From assembly GCF_000331305.1 (NCBI RefSeq), contig NZ_KB217478.1, forward strand, positions 5,305,595 through 5,369,594: a stretch of DNA of 64,000 nt, in the 5' to 3' direction. Positions within the stretch are counted from its first letter, which is position 1. The number at the start of each line of letters is the position of its first letter. The stretch is from Calothrix sp. PCC 7103 (lineage in GTDB: Bacteria; Cyanobacteriota; Cyanobacteriia; Cyanobacteriales; Nostocaceae). This document shows, in pieces, positions 17,967 to 27,014 of the stretch. The notes under the pieces were generated by a model. The model was not told the origin of the DNA and did no database searches. It was given only the letters and a program-made list of their open reading frames with translations. The translations under genes were made by a program, and so were the position numbers.

Positions 17967-18191
17967 GTGAGCAAGAAAAACGAAGCTGAAATAGCAGAAA
18001 CTTCGGGTGGGTTCAGCGTCAACAAATTTGTTGAAGGGACTAAAGAAGAGTTCGAGAAAGTTGTTTGGCCCAGTCGCAAGCAAGTAATTAGTGAGTCAGC
18101 GGCTGTATTGTTAATGGTGACACTTTCAGCAGCGTTGATTTTTTTAGTTGATAAACTCTTTACGTGGGGCGCCCAACAGGTATTCGGATGA
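17967..18191 (+). CDS. secE: Preprotein translocase subunit SecE
   Basis: A 74-residue protein starting at GTG, with a strong GGGAGGTGAAACC ribosome-binding site just upstream. The conserved motif KEEFEKVVWPSRKQVISES precedes one transmembrane helix (about residues 46-64). SecE clamps the SecY channel in the membrane. It overlaps nusG by four bases (ATGA), so the two are translationally coupled. The usual single-helix form of cyanobacteria fits. Confidence 0.93.
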   Translation: MSKKNEAEIAETSGGFSVNKFVEGTKEEFEKVVWPSRKQVISESAAVLLMVTLSAALIFLVDKLFTWGAQQVFG

Positions 18192-18829
18192 CTTCTGTAA
18201 CAGACTCTGGTTACAATGAACAAGCTTTGCACTCCGACGAAACCGGGCAAGATAATGCCTCCTCAAAGGTTTCTCGCTGGTATGCAGTGCAAGTAGCATC
18301 GGGTTGTGAAAAGCGTGTTAAAACAAACTTGGAGCAGCGCATTCAAACATTTGATGTAGCTGATAAAATACTTCAGGTGGAGATTCCACACACACCCGCC
18401 GTCAAAATCCGTAAAGATGGTAGTCGCCATCAAACCGAAGAAAAAGTCTTCCCCGGTTATGTGCTGGTGAGGATGATCATGAATGATGATGTTTGGCAGG
18501 TAGTACGCAACACCACCCATGTAATTAACTTTGTGGGGGCAGAGCAAAAACGCGGAACAGGTAGAAGTCGCGGTCACGTTAAACCCGTACCGTTGAGTAA
18601 TTCTGAAGTCGAGCGAATCTTTAAGCAGACTACCGAACAGCAAGAAGTCGTCAAGATTGATATGGCGACGGGTGATAAGATAATTGTGCTTTCTGGTCCA
18701 TTTAAAGACTTTGAAGGTGAGGTGATTGAAGTTAGCCCAGAGCGGAGTAAACTTAAAGCCTTACTATCTATATTTGGACGAGATACACCGGTCGAACTAG
18801 AATTCAATCAGGTAGAGAAACAGAGCTAA
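18188..18829 (+). CDS. nusG: Transcription termination/antitermination protein NusG
   Basis: From the ATG that overlaps the secE stop, the protein is 213 residues. The NGN domain contains RWYAVQVASGCEKRVKTNLE and VFPGYVLVRMIMNDDVWQVV, and the KOW domain contains GDKIIVLSGPFKDFEGEVIE. It binds RNA polymerase and modulates pausing, termination and coupling to translation. An N-terminal extension of about 35 residues before the NGN domain is acidic and typical of cyanobacteria. It is 6 bp upstream of rplK. Confidence 0.95.
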   Translation: MTSVTDSGYNEQALHSDETGQDNASSKVSRWYAVQVASGCEKRVKTNLEQRIQTFDVADKILQVEIPHTPAVKIRKDGSRHQTEEKVFPGYVLVRMIMNDDVWQVVRNTTHVINFVGAEQKRGTGRSRGHVKPVPLSNSEVERIFKQTTEQQEVVKIDMATGDKIIVLSGPFKDFEGEVIEVSPERSKLKALLSIFGRDTPVELEFNQVEKQS

Positions 18830-18835
18830 AACAAA

Positions 18836-19261
18836 ATGGCGAAGAAAGTTGTAGCGGTTATTAAGTTGGCACTTAACGCAGGTAAAGCCAACCCAGCACC
18901 GCCTGTAGGTCCCGCGCTTGGTCAGCACGGTGTTAATATCATGATGTTCTGCAAAGAATATAATGCCAAAACAGCCGACCAAGCTGGGATGATTATTCCT
19001 GTAGAAATATCGGTATTTGAAGACCGGAGTTTTACATTCATCCTCAAAACTCCTCCAGCTTCGGTACTAATTAAAAAAGCGGCAAAAATCGAAACAGGGT
19101 CGAATGAACCGAATAAAAAGAAAGTCGGTTCAATTACGAAAACCCAGTTACGTGAAATAGCCCAAACAAAAATGCCCGACTTGAATGCCAACGATATTGA
19201 TGCAGCAATGAACATCATCGCCGGTACAGCAAGAAACATGGGTGTTACTGTTACAGATTAG
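18836..19261 (+). CDS. rplK: 50S ribosomal protein L11
   Basis: A 141-residue protein with the two-domain layout of L11. The N-terminal segment [18 protein letters not shown] and the C-terminal [19 protein letters not shown] are visible, together with [16 protein letters not shown]. It binds the GTPase-associated centre of 23S rRNA and takes part in factor binding and stringent response sensing. The spacer before rplA (19262-19330) is G-rich (ATCGGGGGAGAGGC, then TGACCCCAGGAG) and could fold. It may serve as the L1 binding site that controls the operon. Confidence 0.96.
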   Translation: MAKKVVAVIKLALNAGKANPAPPVGPALGQHGVNIMMFCKEYNAKTADQAGMIIPVEISVFEDRSFTFILKTPPASVLIKKAAKIETGSNEPNKKKVGSITKTQLREIAQTKMPDLNANDIDAAMNIIAGTARNMGVTVTD

Positions 19262-19330
19262 TTGGTTAGGAACGAAAATTTTATCGGGGGAGAGGCTAAT
19301 CGCTTCGTGTTGACCCCAGGAGACTAAAAA

Positions 19331-20044
19331 ATGGGAAAAAAAGTATCACGTCGAATGCAGGCTTTGCTTGCGAAAATAGAAGATAGAGATTATGCACCGC
19401 TAGATGCACTAGCTTTACTTAAGGAAACCGCAACAGCAAAATTTCCAGAAGCCGCAGAAGCTCATATCCGTTTAGGAATTGACCCAAAATATAGCGACCA
19501 GCAACTGCGAACAACTGTTGCATTACCTAAAGGAACAGGTAATGAAGTTCGTGTAGCAGTAATCGCGCGAGGCGAAAAAGTCACAGAAGCTACTAACGCA
19601 GGCGCCGATATTGTTGGTTCAGAAGAACTAATCGACGAAATCCAAAAAGGAATGATGGATTTCGACAAATTGATTGCAACACCTGATGTAATGCCACAAG
19701 TTGCAAAGCTTGGTAAATTACTTGGTCCAAGAGGGTTGATGCCTTCACCAAAAGGTGGTACTGTTACTTTTGATTTAGTCAGCGCAATTTCTGAATTCAA
19801 AGCTGGTAAATTAGAATTCCGAGCAGACAGAACTGGTATTGTTCATGTTATGTTTGGTAAAGTCACATTTGCGCCTGACGATTTATTGATTAACTTAAAG
19901 GCGTTGCAAGAAACTATCGACCGTAACCGTCCTAGTGGCGCCAAAGGTCGTTACTGGCGAAGTATGTACGTTGCTTCAACAATGGGACCCAGTATCCGTA
20001 TTGACATCAACGCACTTCGTGACTTAAAAATGAGCGAAAGCTAA
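19331..20044 (+). CDS. rplA: 50S ribosomal protein L1
   Basis: A 237-residue protein. It shows the L1 signatures [35 protein letters not shown] and a C-terminal [21 protein letters not shown]1 forms the mobile stalk of the large subunit and usually represses its own mRNA by binding a leader near rplK-rplA. A GGAGACT ribosome-binding site precedes the ATG. The gene follows rplK by 69 bp. Between it and rplJ lie a repeat and the L10 leader, so rplJL can be controlled separately. Confidence 0.96.
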   Translation: MGKKVSRRMQALLAKIEDRDYAPLDALALLKETATAKFPEAAEAHIRLGIDPKYSDQQLRTTVALPKGTGNEVRVAVIARGEKVTEATNAGADIVGSEELIDEIQKGMMDFDKLIATPDVMPQVAKLGKLLGPRGLMPSPKGGTVTFDLVSAISEFKAGKLEFRADRTGIVHVMFGKVTFAPDDLLINLKALQETIDRNRPSGAKGRYWRSMYVASTMGPSIRIDINALRDLKMSES

Positions 20045-20049
20045 AGAAA

Positions 20050-20107
20050 GTTAGGAGTTAGGAGTTATGAGTTATAACTTCAAACTCATAATTCAGAACT
20101 CATAACT
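20050..20107. repeat. Short tandem repeats and inverted repeat after rplA
   Basis: GTTAGGA repeats run into an inverted repeat AGTTATGAGTT / AACTCATAACT (20063-20073 and 20097-20107, perfect 11 bp). Such heptamer-rich repeats are common between genes in filamentous cyanobacteria. Confidence 0.65.
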
Positions 20108-20118
20108 AAATATAGTAG

Positions 20119-20290
20119 CCAGAGACAGCAGGTGCAAAATGCTTAATATCCTGCCGAGGTTTACATCTTAAGTATTTATGGTTTAGTTTCACAGCTAGAA
20201 AAGTGTGAAATTGATTTTACTGGATGTAATACGATTTTAGAAATCGACCTTGATGTAAAACCCTGGCTCTTAGGAAGCTGGGGTTTATTG
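20119..20290 (+). ncRNA. Ribosomal protein L10 leader
   Basis: The segment has AGAGACAGCAGG then CTTAATATCCTGCCGAGG, the conserved AGCAGG...CCTGCCGAGG pattern of bacterial L10 leader RNAs. It ends in a hairpin AAACCCTGGCT / AGCTGGGGTTT followed by a T-rich tract (20258-20295). In other bacteria L10 (with L12) binds this leader to lower its own synthesis. It lies 120-290 bp upstream of rplJ. The match is from memory of the motif, not an alignment. Confidence 0.7.
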
Positions 20291-20320
20291 TTTTTAGCGC
20301 ACTAATCTAAAACCCTGTAA

Positions 20321-20372
20321 GGGCGGGTTAATCATTATCTTCCTTATTTTTAGGATATTTCTAAACCCGCCC
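20321..20372 (+). repeat. Inverted repeat between L10 leader and rplJ
   Basis: GGGCGGGTT / AACCCGCCC (9 bp perfect) lies about 40 bp before the rplJ start. It may be a dispersed repeat or a second control hairpin. Confidence 0.5.
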
Positions 20373-20411
20373 CCAACATAAATCTAAAATCCTCCAAGGG
20401 GGTGAAGCGAA

Positions 20412-20978
20412 ATGGGAAGAACAGTTGAGGGTAAAAAAGAGATTGTCAGTGAACTCAAACAAACTTTGGGTGAATCAAGTTTGGCACTAGTAATTGATTA
20501 TCAAGGACTAACAGTTGCTGAAATAACTGACTTACGGCGCAAATTACGCCCAAGTGGGACGATTTGCAAAGTAACAAAAAATACTCTAATGGGCATTGCC
20601 ATTCAAGATGACGAAAAATGGCAACCACTATCAGAATTGCTCAAGGGTTCTAATGCCTTTTTGCTGGTAAAAGAAGATTTTTCTTCGGCAATTAAGGCAT
20701 ACCAAGAGTTTCAAAAAGCCACCAAGGATAAAACCACACTTCGTGGTGGTGTAATGGAAGGCAAGCTGCTGAAAGAGGCAGATGTCAAAGCATTGGGAGA
20801 TTTACCTTCCAAGGAACAACTTATCGCGCAAATTGCAGGCGCCATCAACGCAGTGGCTACCAAAATTGCCGTTGGTATCAACGAAGTACCAAGTTCGTTG
20901 GGACGTGCTTTGCAAGCTTACGCTGACAAGGACAAAGAAGGTGCCACTGAAGGCGCCGCAGAAACAGCTGCCGAGTAG
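20412..20978 (+). CDS. rplJ: 50S ribosomal protein L10
   Basis: A 188-residue protein, starting [19 protein letters not shown]. It shows the L10 features [30 protein letters not shown] and [11 protein letters not shown], followed by a helical region that binds L7/L12 dimers ([20 protein letters not shown]). The Glu- and Ala-rich C-terminal tail is longer than in E. coli, as is common in cyanobacteria. L10 anchors the stalk. Its expression is probably controlled through the L10 leader upstream. rplL follows 38 bp downstream. Confidence 0.95.
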   Translation: MGRTVEGKKEIVSELKQTLGESSLALVIDYQGLTVAEITDLRRKLRPSGTICKVTKNTLMGIAIQDDEKWQPLSELLKGSNAFLLVKEDFSSAIKAYQEFQKATKDKTTLRGGVMEGKLLKEADVKALGDLPSKEQLIAQIAGAINAVATKIAVGINEVPSSLGRALQAYADKDKEGATEGAAETAAE

Positions 20979-21016
20979 GCATTTATCAACAATTACAATG
21001 TTTAGGAGACTAAAAA

Positions 21017-21409
21017 ATGTCCGCTACAACTGATGATATTTTAGAGAAATTGAAAGGTCTTACACTTCTCGAAGCATCTGAACTTGTTAAGCAAATCGAA
21101 GAAGCTTTTGGAGTTAGCGCTGCTGCACCTGTTGGTGGCATGATGATGATGGCGCCTGGTGCTGGAGCTGCTGCTGCTGAACCAGTTGAAGAACAGACCG
21201 AATTTGACGCAATTCTTGATTCAGTACCTGCTGATAAGAAGATTGCTGTTCTTAAGATTGTTCGTGAATTAACTGGTTTAGGCTTGAAAGAAGCTAAAGA
21301 CTTAGTAGAAGCGGCGCCTAAAGCATTATTTGAAGGAGTTGCAAAAGATAAAGCTGAAGATGCTAAGAAGCGCGTCGAAGAAGCTGGTGGTAAAGTTACC
21401 GTCAAGTAA
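21017..21409 (+). CDS. rplL: 50S ribosomal protein L7/L12
   Basis: A 130-residue protein. It has an N-terminal dimerisation region, an Ala/Gly-rich hinge ([20 protein letters not shown]) and a C-terminal domain with [25 protein letters not shown] and GGKVTVK. It recruits translation GTPases to the ribosome. A GGAGACT ribosome-binding site lies before the ATG. A strong terminator follows; rpoBC does not follow within the window. Confidence 0.96.
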   Translation: MSATTDDILEKLKGLTLLEASELVKQIEEAFGVSAAAPVGGMMMMAPGAGAAAAEPVEEQTEFDAILDSVPADKKIAVLKIVRELTGLGLKEAKDLVEAAPKALFEGVAKDKAEDAKKRVEEAGGKVTVK

Positions 21410-21479
21410 TTTTACTTTTGCCTCAATGTTTTAGAAATCTGTGGATTTGTTGCTTCACCTTCAAAAGTGAAGCTAAACT

Positions 21480-21507
21480 AAGCCTGTTATCAACAGGCTT
21501 TTTTTAT
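21480..21507 (+). terminator. Terminator of the rplJ-rplL transcript
   Basis: AAGCCTGTT / AACAGGCTT (9 bp, loop ATC) with a run of T residues directly after. Confidence 0.9.
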
Positions 21508-21552
21508 TATCTTGTTATTGCCTTCTAGAATTATCTTATAGAATAATCTTGT

Positions 21553-21575
21553 GGAATGGGCATCCTGCCCGTTCC
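21553..21575. repeat. Dispersed hairpin repeat, GGAATGGGC type
   Basis: GGAATGGGC / GCCCGTTCC with loop ATCCT and one G-T pair. A relative with the lead TCTTGTGGA and the core GGCATCC occurs at 59990-60012. Confidence 0.55.
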
Positions 21576-21619
21576 AAAAACTGTATTTTAGCTTCACTAT
21601 ATGCGCTTATTAAATCTAT

Positions 21620-21751
21620 TCAAGACTCTTGAATAAGTATTCTTTTAATTATTTCTAAATACTCAAAACAAAATTGAACACCATTCTTCGCATAATGCTC
21701 TCTAGCTGTACAGTTTTGTTTTTCCAAACCTTCTAAATATCTTGCCGTCAT
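21620..21751 (-). CDS. Possible small or remnant gene, 43 aa
   Basis: The minus-strand frame from the ATG at 21751 encodes about 43 residues with protein-like composition (MTARYLEGLEKQNCTAREHY). It stays open upstream of the ATG for more than 20 further codons, with similar composition (NDLEESYELVYRVS), into the end of the serine hydrolase gene. No start codon is seen upstream. It may be the 3' part of a decayed gene or a genuine short gene. I do not recognise it. Confidence 0.3.
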   Translation of the reverse strand: MTARYLEGLEKQNCTAREHYAKNGVQFCFEYLEIIKRILIQES

Positions 21752-21797
21752 ACTAACTCTATAAACAAGCTCATAAGATTCTTCTAAATCATTCCAC

Positions 21798-23000
21798 TTA
21801 TTTTGCTGTTGCTTTGGTCATCTTCTCATATACCATTTTTGACATTTTGGGAAAAATTTTCCAATCGTAAGCGTAAGCTTTATCTTCACCAAAAACGACG
21901 AGGATATAACCTACTTTCCCATCTGGTGTAGCAATATACGCAGCTTCGTTACGTGTAAATGATGTCCAACCTGCTTTGGCGCCAAAGTAGATATTACTTG
22001 GCAAAGATTCGCTTAAAAATCCTCTTACTGGGTTAAAATGTTCTGTGTCTTGGTCATCTTTCTTTGTTAATCTTGTTTGTGGGTCTATTGTTAATAAATT
22101 AGCCATTCTTTGGCTTTGTTCAACCGACACCGCTTGATTAGAATATATTTCATACAGTAATCTGGCTGTTTGCTTTGCGCTAAGTTTATTCCGAATTGGT
22201 TTTTCGGGATTTCCGCGCATTTTTAAATCGGCGCCTTTTGGCTCAAAAAGCTTTATATTCGTAATCGGAAAAGTTTTCTGATTAACGTTAATATTTTCGT
22301 AGCCCGCGCGCTGAAAATATTTATTTACCTGTTTACGTTGGTTCAGCCAATTTTCGTATTCTTCACCTGTTAAATCAGAACCTGATTGGGTTTCAGTAAT
22401 AGCATCGACAATAACACTAGCAGAGTTATTATCTGATTCTTTTATCATTTTATTAATATAAGTAACAAAACTAGCTTCGTTTAATAAACCCTTTTGAACT
22501 TTTTCATAAAAGTAAACTAACCAGAATGTTTTGACTACACTAGCTGGAAATCTTAGCTTCTCTTGTTGATAAGCCCCATATTCGCTTGTTTTAGTATTTA
22601 TCAATGTAATTGATAACGGTTTCGTTGGTAACTTTTTATCAGCAGCAGTTTGAACAAGTTCGTTAACGATAGCTTGTAATTTTTTACTTTCATTGAAATT
22701 TTGAGATGATGGAACGTTATAAGCTAGCTGTAAATTATCTTGCTCAACCTGCACTGCTGAAGAAGACCCAGTAGTTGGAGAAATTTGCACAGCTTCCGAT
22801 GACAAAGCTAGTGGAGGTGGCAACGTTTCTACTTTTACATTACCTCTTTCTTGCTTATTAGCTAAAGTCGTCTCTTCAGAAGGTGAATTATTTCGTCGAG
22901 CGATAGCCACACCTGTAAGGGTTATAACTAATACTACTCCTGTGACTATGCCTAAAAATTGTACGGGTGGTAACTTATTGGATTGTTTCTTACTTAACAT
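21798..23000 (-). CDS. Beta-lactamase-like serine hydrolase
   Basis: A 400-residue protein with an N-terminal membrane anchor (about residues 13-34) and a low-complexity stretch to about 110. The beta-lactamase/transpeptidase motifs follow: SVVK in FPASVVKTFWLVYF (SxxK), SDN in KESDNNSASVIVDA and KAG in FGAKAGWTSF (in place of KTG). The domain faces the periplasm. Members of this class A-like group hydrolyse beta-lactams or peptidoglycan peptides; the exact substrate is unknown. It overlaps the upstream membrane protein gene by 11 bp, so the two are translated together. Confidence 0.8.
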   Translation of the reverse strand: MLSKKQSNKLPPVQFLGIVTGVVLVITLTGVAIARRNNSPSEETTLANKQERGNVKVETLPPPLALSSEAVQISPTTGSSSAVQVEQDNLQLAYNVPSSQNFNESKKLQAIVNELVQTAADKKLPTKPLSITLINTKTSEYGAYQQEKLRFPASVVKTFWLVYFYEKVQKGLLNEASFVTYINKMIKESDNNSASVIVDAITETQSGSDLTGEEYENWLNQRKQVNKYFQRAGYENINVNQKTFPITNIKLFEPKGADLKMRGNPEKPIRNKLSAKQTARLLYEIYSNQAVSVEQSQRMANLLTIDPQTRLTKKDDQDTEHFNPVRGFLSESLPSNIYFGAKAGWTSFTRNEAAYIATPDGKVGYILVVFGEDKAYAYDWKIFPKMSKMVYEKMTKATAK

Positions 23001-23520
23001 GGTTTTTAATCATTTTGCTCTTGAGGATTTGATGAGGAAGATTTGCTGATTGTTGTTCGTCCTTCTCCATCAAAAGACTGTAAATATTTACTAACATTGC
23101 GGAAACGTAAATTAGGAATGCTAGCCAATATCCCAAACCATAGTTAACTAAAATAAATCCTTGTCCTTGCTTGAGAACTACATCATCAATTTTAGATTTG
23201 AGCATCAGCAGTAAAATGAAACCTACGGCGCCTGCTCCTGCTGGTATTGCAGCACTTTTTTTAGCTTTAATAAAACTAGTTCCTACACCGACTAATCCAG
23301 AAAGCATTGCAAACAAAGCTAAAGGTTCTCCAGGAATTTTTTCAGTTTTAGGTTGACCAAATAAACTGGGTTGTTGAATTTCTTTGCCGCTTGCTAACTC
23401 AACTCCATTTAGAGTAATAAGTTGCTCTTGTCGGCAGGAAACAGTGATGAAGGGTAAGAAAAAACAAAATAAACCCAAGCTAAATAGTGCGGGTGAAATT
23501 TTTCTACTCGCATTGTTCAT
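22990..23520 (-). CDS. Membrane protein of unknown function
   Basis: A 176-residue protein with a first hydrophobic segment (about residues 9-27) containing a Cys in ITVSCRQEQ, then two or three more helices (about 65-80, 95-110 and 125-150). It has no family I can name. Its 3' end overlaps the serine hydrolase gene by 11 bp, and it follows the first Ser/Thr kinase gene by 68 bp. The arrangement suggests an operon of two kinases, this protein and the hydrolase, possibly concerning the cell envelope. Confidence 0.6.
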   Translation of the reverse strand: MNNASRKISPALFSLGLFCFFLPFITVSCRQEQLITLNGVELASGKEIQQPSLFGQPKTEKIPGEPLALFAMLSGLVGVGTSFIKAKKSAAIPAGAGAVGFILLLMLKSKIDDVVLKQGQGFILVNYGLGYWLAFLIYVSAMLVNIYSLLMEKDEQQSANLPHQILKSKMIKNHVK

Positions 23521-23588
23521 TGGAAGTCTCCTTTATTTGTTTGTAAAAATTATGGTTTATATTCTCAAGCGCGCTAAATCAAAACAAA

Positions 23589-25241
23589 TTAATTGGCAAG
23601 GTCTTTAACTGTTTTATAATCAGAGATTTTGAGTTGCCCGTCTGACATTTGCAACGAATAGCGAACTAAACGTTTATCAAAAGCTGTATTTTCGTCGTTA
23701 ACAACCTTTCCATTTTTATAAAATGTACGGTCTTCTGTCATTGCTACTTCAATGGTTGCTTGGTCGCCATTAGCAGCAAAAGCGCCAACTGAGTCAATAC
23801 TTTGTACTCCGTACCTGTAGTAAGCATTGTTACTTACTAACCAATCACGTGAACTTCCGTCGTATGAAATATTTTTTCTATAGGCTTCACCTGTAGTTAA
23901 TTGGGCGCCTAACTCGTGATTATATGGAGGTGCGAAAATGTATTTTTTGCTTTCTTGCCATTTGTTAACTACAGCAAGTGCAGCATCCCTTGTAATAGGT
24001 GATGTAGAAATATTTGAATCTACCGAAGAATTTACAGGGGATGCTGATATAACTTGATTACTACTTGCTGGTATTTGTGCAGGTGCAGTTGCTGAAGAGG
24101 TTGTATTTGTAGCAGGTGCAGGAGAAGTACTTTGTTGAACTACTGCTGTTTGTGGTTGAGTCTGTTTTCTATCGATAATTAGCAAACCACCAAGAACACA
24201 CACACCAATAACTCCACCCATAACTAATGCTTTTTGCAAATCACTCATGCCTGGGGCAGTTTGTGGTTGCTGGTAGGGTGTTCCTGGACTTGGTGAAGGA
24301 GCTATAACTGTTGATGCTTGTTGCGGTTGAACATATCCGTGCAGGGGGGCGCCTGTAGGTGCAGCAGAAATTAGAGTCGGATTAACTGCTGGTAAAGTAG
24401 GAGCAATTGGAGTGGCGCCAGTTTGGATTGCTTGCAGCATTTCTAAGGCACTACTATAGCGATGCGGTGCAAACGGTTGGATGGCTTTGTCCAAAATTGT
24501 TGCAAAGCTGGGTGTGACACTTAAAGCGTATTGGCGCCATAATATTTCCCCCGTACTAGGATTAGTAGCAAGTTCTTGAGGAAATTTACCCGTGAGTAAA
24601 TAAATCGCTGTTAACCCTAAGCTGTATAAGTCGCTGGAAAATACAGGTCTTCCAGCAGTTTGCTCACTTGGCATAAAACCAGGAGTACCAATCACTATTG
24701 ATTGACTTGAGTTTCCAGATACTGTTATTACCGTTGCTATGGTTTCTTTAACCGCGCCGAAGTCTATTAATACTGGTTGCTGATTTGAACTGCGAATCAG
24801 GATATTATCTGGCTTGATATCTCGATGGACGATTCCTTTACTATGGACGTAATTGAGAACTGGCAATATCGATACTAAGATTTCTTTTACAGAACTTTCG
24901 CTTAATGTTCCATATTGTCGCATTTTTTCCGCGAGAGTTTGTCCTTCAATATATTCTTGTGCTAAATAAAATTGTCCATCTTCACAAAAGTAAGCGTACA
25001 AGCTAGGTATTTGACTATTACCTTCACCAAGCTCTTCGAGAATTGCAGCTTCTCGTTGAAACCGTTCTTGGACTAGTTGGTAAACCTGTATGTTGTCGGC
25101 AACAGGTTTTAGTTGTTTAATTACGCACCTGCGCTTAGTTGGCATTTGCGTATCTTCTGCTAAAAACGTTTCACCAAAACCACCAGACCCCAGTACTCGA
25201 ATCACCTGGTAGCGATAGTTCAATAGGATTGGTGTCATCAT
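23589..25241 (-). CDS. Ser/Thr protein kinase with IMS-like extracellular domain
   Basis: A 550-residue protein. The kinase domain occupies about residues 1-270, with the glycine loop GSGGFGETF, Lys in RRCVIKQL, HRDIKPDNIL and DFGAVKE. A Pro/Ala-rich linker and one membrane helix (GGVIGVCVLGGLLII, near 348-362) follow. The C-terminal region (about 430-550) resembles the ARC6/IMS-type DUF4101 domain, with AALAVVNKWQESKKYIF and SDGQLKISDYKTV. The kinase is cytoplasmic and the tail probably lies outside the membrane as a sensor. It is a near-duplicate of the gene immediately upstream; a GGTTTTTCACC-type insertion is absent. Confidence 0.85.
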   Translation of the reverse strand: MMTPILLNYRYQVIRVLGSGGFGETFLAEDTQMPTKRRCVIKQLKPVADNIQVYQLVQERFQREAAILEELGEGNSQIPSLYAYFCEDGQFYLAQEYIEGQTLAEKMRQYGTLSESSVKEILVSILPVLNYVHSKGIVHRDIKPDNILIRSSNQQPVLIDFGAVKETIATVITVSGNSSQSIVIGTPGFMPSEQTAGRPVFSSDLYSLGLTAIYLLTGKFPQELATNPSTGEILWRQYALSVTPSFATILDKAIQPFAPHRYSSALEMLQAIQTGATPIAPTLPAVNPTLISAAPTGAPLHGYVQPQQASTVIAPSPSPGTPYQQPQTAPGMSDLQKALVMGGVIGVCVLGGLLIIDRKQTQPQTAVVQQSTSPAPATNTTSSATAPAQIPASSNQVISASPVNSSVDSNISTSPITRDAALAVVNKWQESKKYIFAPPYNHELGAQLTTGEAYRKNISYDGSSRDWLVSNNAYYRYGVQSIDSVGAFAANGDQATIEVAMTEDRTFYKNGKVVNDENTAFDKRLVRYSLQMSDGQLKISDYKTVKDLAN

Positions 25242-25336
25242 AAATTTTTATTTTATACTTAGAACTTTTTACTAAATTAGCTATAAATTTGACTAATAAC
25301 CTCTGAATTATTACTTAAAGAGAGAAAAATAATAGA

Positions 25337-26845
25337 TTAAATCTTTTGAACTTTATCAATTAACCATCTTTCAGATGTTGTATCCCACACCAAAAAGTAA
25401 CGTAAAGATTGTGAGATTCGCCGACCTGATTTCATAAAGTATTTGACGCGCGCTTCTGCTAATGCTGTGCTGCTACTTGTTTCTCGACTAGTTATTTCCT
25501 GCATATCCACTTGTGAAACCTGTTCCCACCATTCCACAAATGAACTAAAACCAGCTGGATGCAAATCTGAATTATTACGGTGTTGGGGAGAAAGCTGACT
25601 CCAACCAGCCTGGTATTCAGACCTATTAATAGTTTCGTAATAATTTCTTAATGCCTGTCCTGCCGATATTTTGGAAACAGTAGGTTGAGATAATCGCGAC
25701 TCTTGGGTCGATAAAGTAGTTGTAGGCGCCAAAGTTGTAGATGTTACAGTTGTAGGCGCCACAGAATTGCTTGGTTGTAAAACGATTGTTTGTGGTTGGG
25801 TATCTCTTCTACCAATAACTAACAAACCACCAAGAACACATACACCAATAACTCCACCCATAACCAATGCTTTTTGCAAATCACTCATAGTTTGAGCAAC
25901 TGGTTGCAGGTAAGGTGTTGCTTGGCTTGGTGCGACTACAACTGTCTTTTGTGGTGGAAAATAGGCGCCTGTGGGTGGAGCAGAAATTAGTGTAGGGTTA
26001 GGTTGAATTTTAGGAGCGACAAGACTTTGTAGAGAACGTAGCATGAGAGAAGCACTGTTATAGCGCTGTGGTGCAAACGGTTGGATGGCTTTATCCAGAA
26101 TTGCTGCAAAGCAGGGTGTGACATTCAAAGCATATTGGCGCCATAATATTTCCCCCGTACTAGGATTAGTAGAAAGTTCTTGAGGAAATTTACCCGTGAG
26201 TAAATAAATCGCTGTTAACCCTAAACTGTATAAATCGCTTGAAAACACAGGTCTTCCAGCAGTTTGCTCACTTGGCATAAAACCAGGAGTACCAATTACT
26301 ATTGATTGACTTGAGTTTGCTGATGCCGTTACTACTGTTGCTACCGTTTCTTTGACGGCGCCGAAGTCTATTAATACTGGTTGCTGATTTGAATTACGAA
26401 TCAGGATGTTATCTGGCTTAATGTCTCGATGTACGATTCCTTTACTGTGAACATAATTGAGAACTGGCAATATAGACACCAAGATTTCTGTTACAGAAGC
26501 CTCGCTTAATGTTCCATGCTGTCGTAACTTCTCTGCCAGCGTTTGTCCTTCGATATACTCTTGCGCCAAGTAAAATTGTCCATCTTCGCAAAAGTAAGCA
26601 TACAAACTTGGTATTTGACTATTACCTTCACCAAGTTCTTCAAGAATTGCCGCTTCTCGTTGGAAGCGTTCTTGAACTAGTTGGTAAACCTGTGGGTTGT
26701 CGGCGACGGGCTTAAGTTGTTTTATTACGCACCTGCGCTTAGTCGGCATTTGCGTATCTTCTGCTAAAAACGTCTCACCAAAGCCACCAGAACCCAGTAC
26801 TCGAATCACCTGGTAACGATAGTTCAACAGCATTGGTGTCATCAT
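25337..26845 (-). CDS. Ser/Thr protein kinase with NTF2-like extracellular domain
   Basis: A 502-residue protein whose first ~270 residues are almost identical to those of the downstream kinase, including GSGGFGETF, HRDIKPDNIL and DFGAVKE. Its membrane helix GGVIGVCVLGGLLVI is at about 335-349. The C-terminal ~110 residues are unrelated to the partner and resemble an NTF2-like fold (LRNYYETINRSEYQAGWSQL ... WLIDKVQKI), as found on other bacterial kinases. The pair looks like a tandem duplication in which the outer domain was replaced. It is divergent from the FHA-ABC transporter gene, with 169 bp between their starts. Confidence 0.85.
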   Translation of the reverse strand: MMTPMLLNYRYQVIRVLGSGGFGETFLAEDTQMPTKRRCVIKQLKPVADNPQVYQLVQERFQREAAILEELGEGNSQIPSLYAYFCEDGQFYLAQEYIEGQTLAEKLRQHGTLSEASVTEILVSILPVLNYVHSKGIVHRDIKPDNILIRNSNQQPVLIDFGAVKETVATVVTASANSSQSIVIGTPGFMPSEQTAGRPVFSSDLYSLGLTAIYLLTGKFPQELSTNPSTGEILWRQYALNVTPCFAAILDKAIQPFAPQRYNSASLMLRSLQSLVAPKIQPNPTLISAPPTGAYFPPQKTVVVAPSQATPYLQPVAQTMSDLQKALVMGGVIGVCVLGGLLVIGRRDTQPQTIVLQPSNSVAPTTVTSTTLAPTTTLSTQESRLSQPTVSKISAGQALRNYYETINRSEYQAGWSQLSPQHRNNSDLHPAGFSSFVEWWEQVSQVDMQEITSRETSSSTALAEARVKYFMKSGRRISQSLRYFLVWDTTSERWLIDKVQKI

Positions 26846-27014
26846 AAACTCTCACACCTAGAACTTTTTCCCAACTTAGCTGTAAATTTGACTGGTATCC
26901 TCTGGATTTTTACTTAAAAAAAGAAAATCCGGTTTTTTTTTACACAAACTATAATTTTTGCTAAAACTGACTAGAACGACATTTACAAATCTAGTTTTTT
27001 ATATCAGTATTCAT

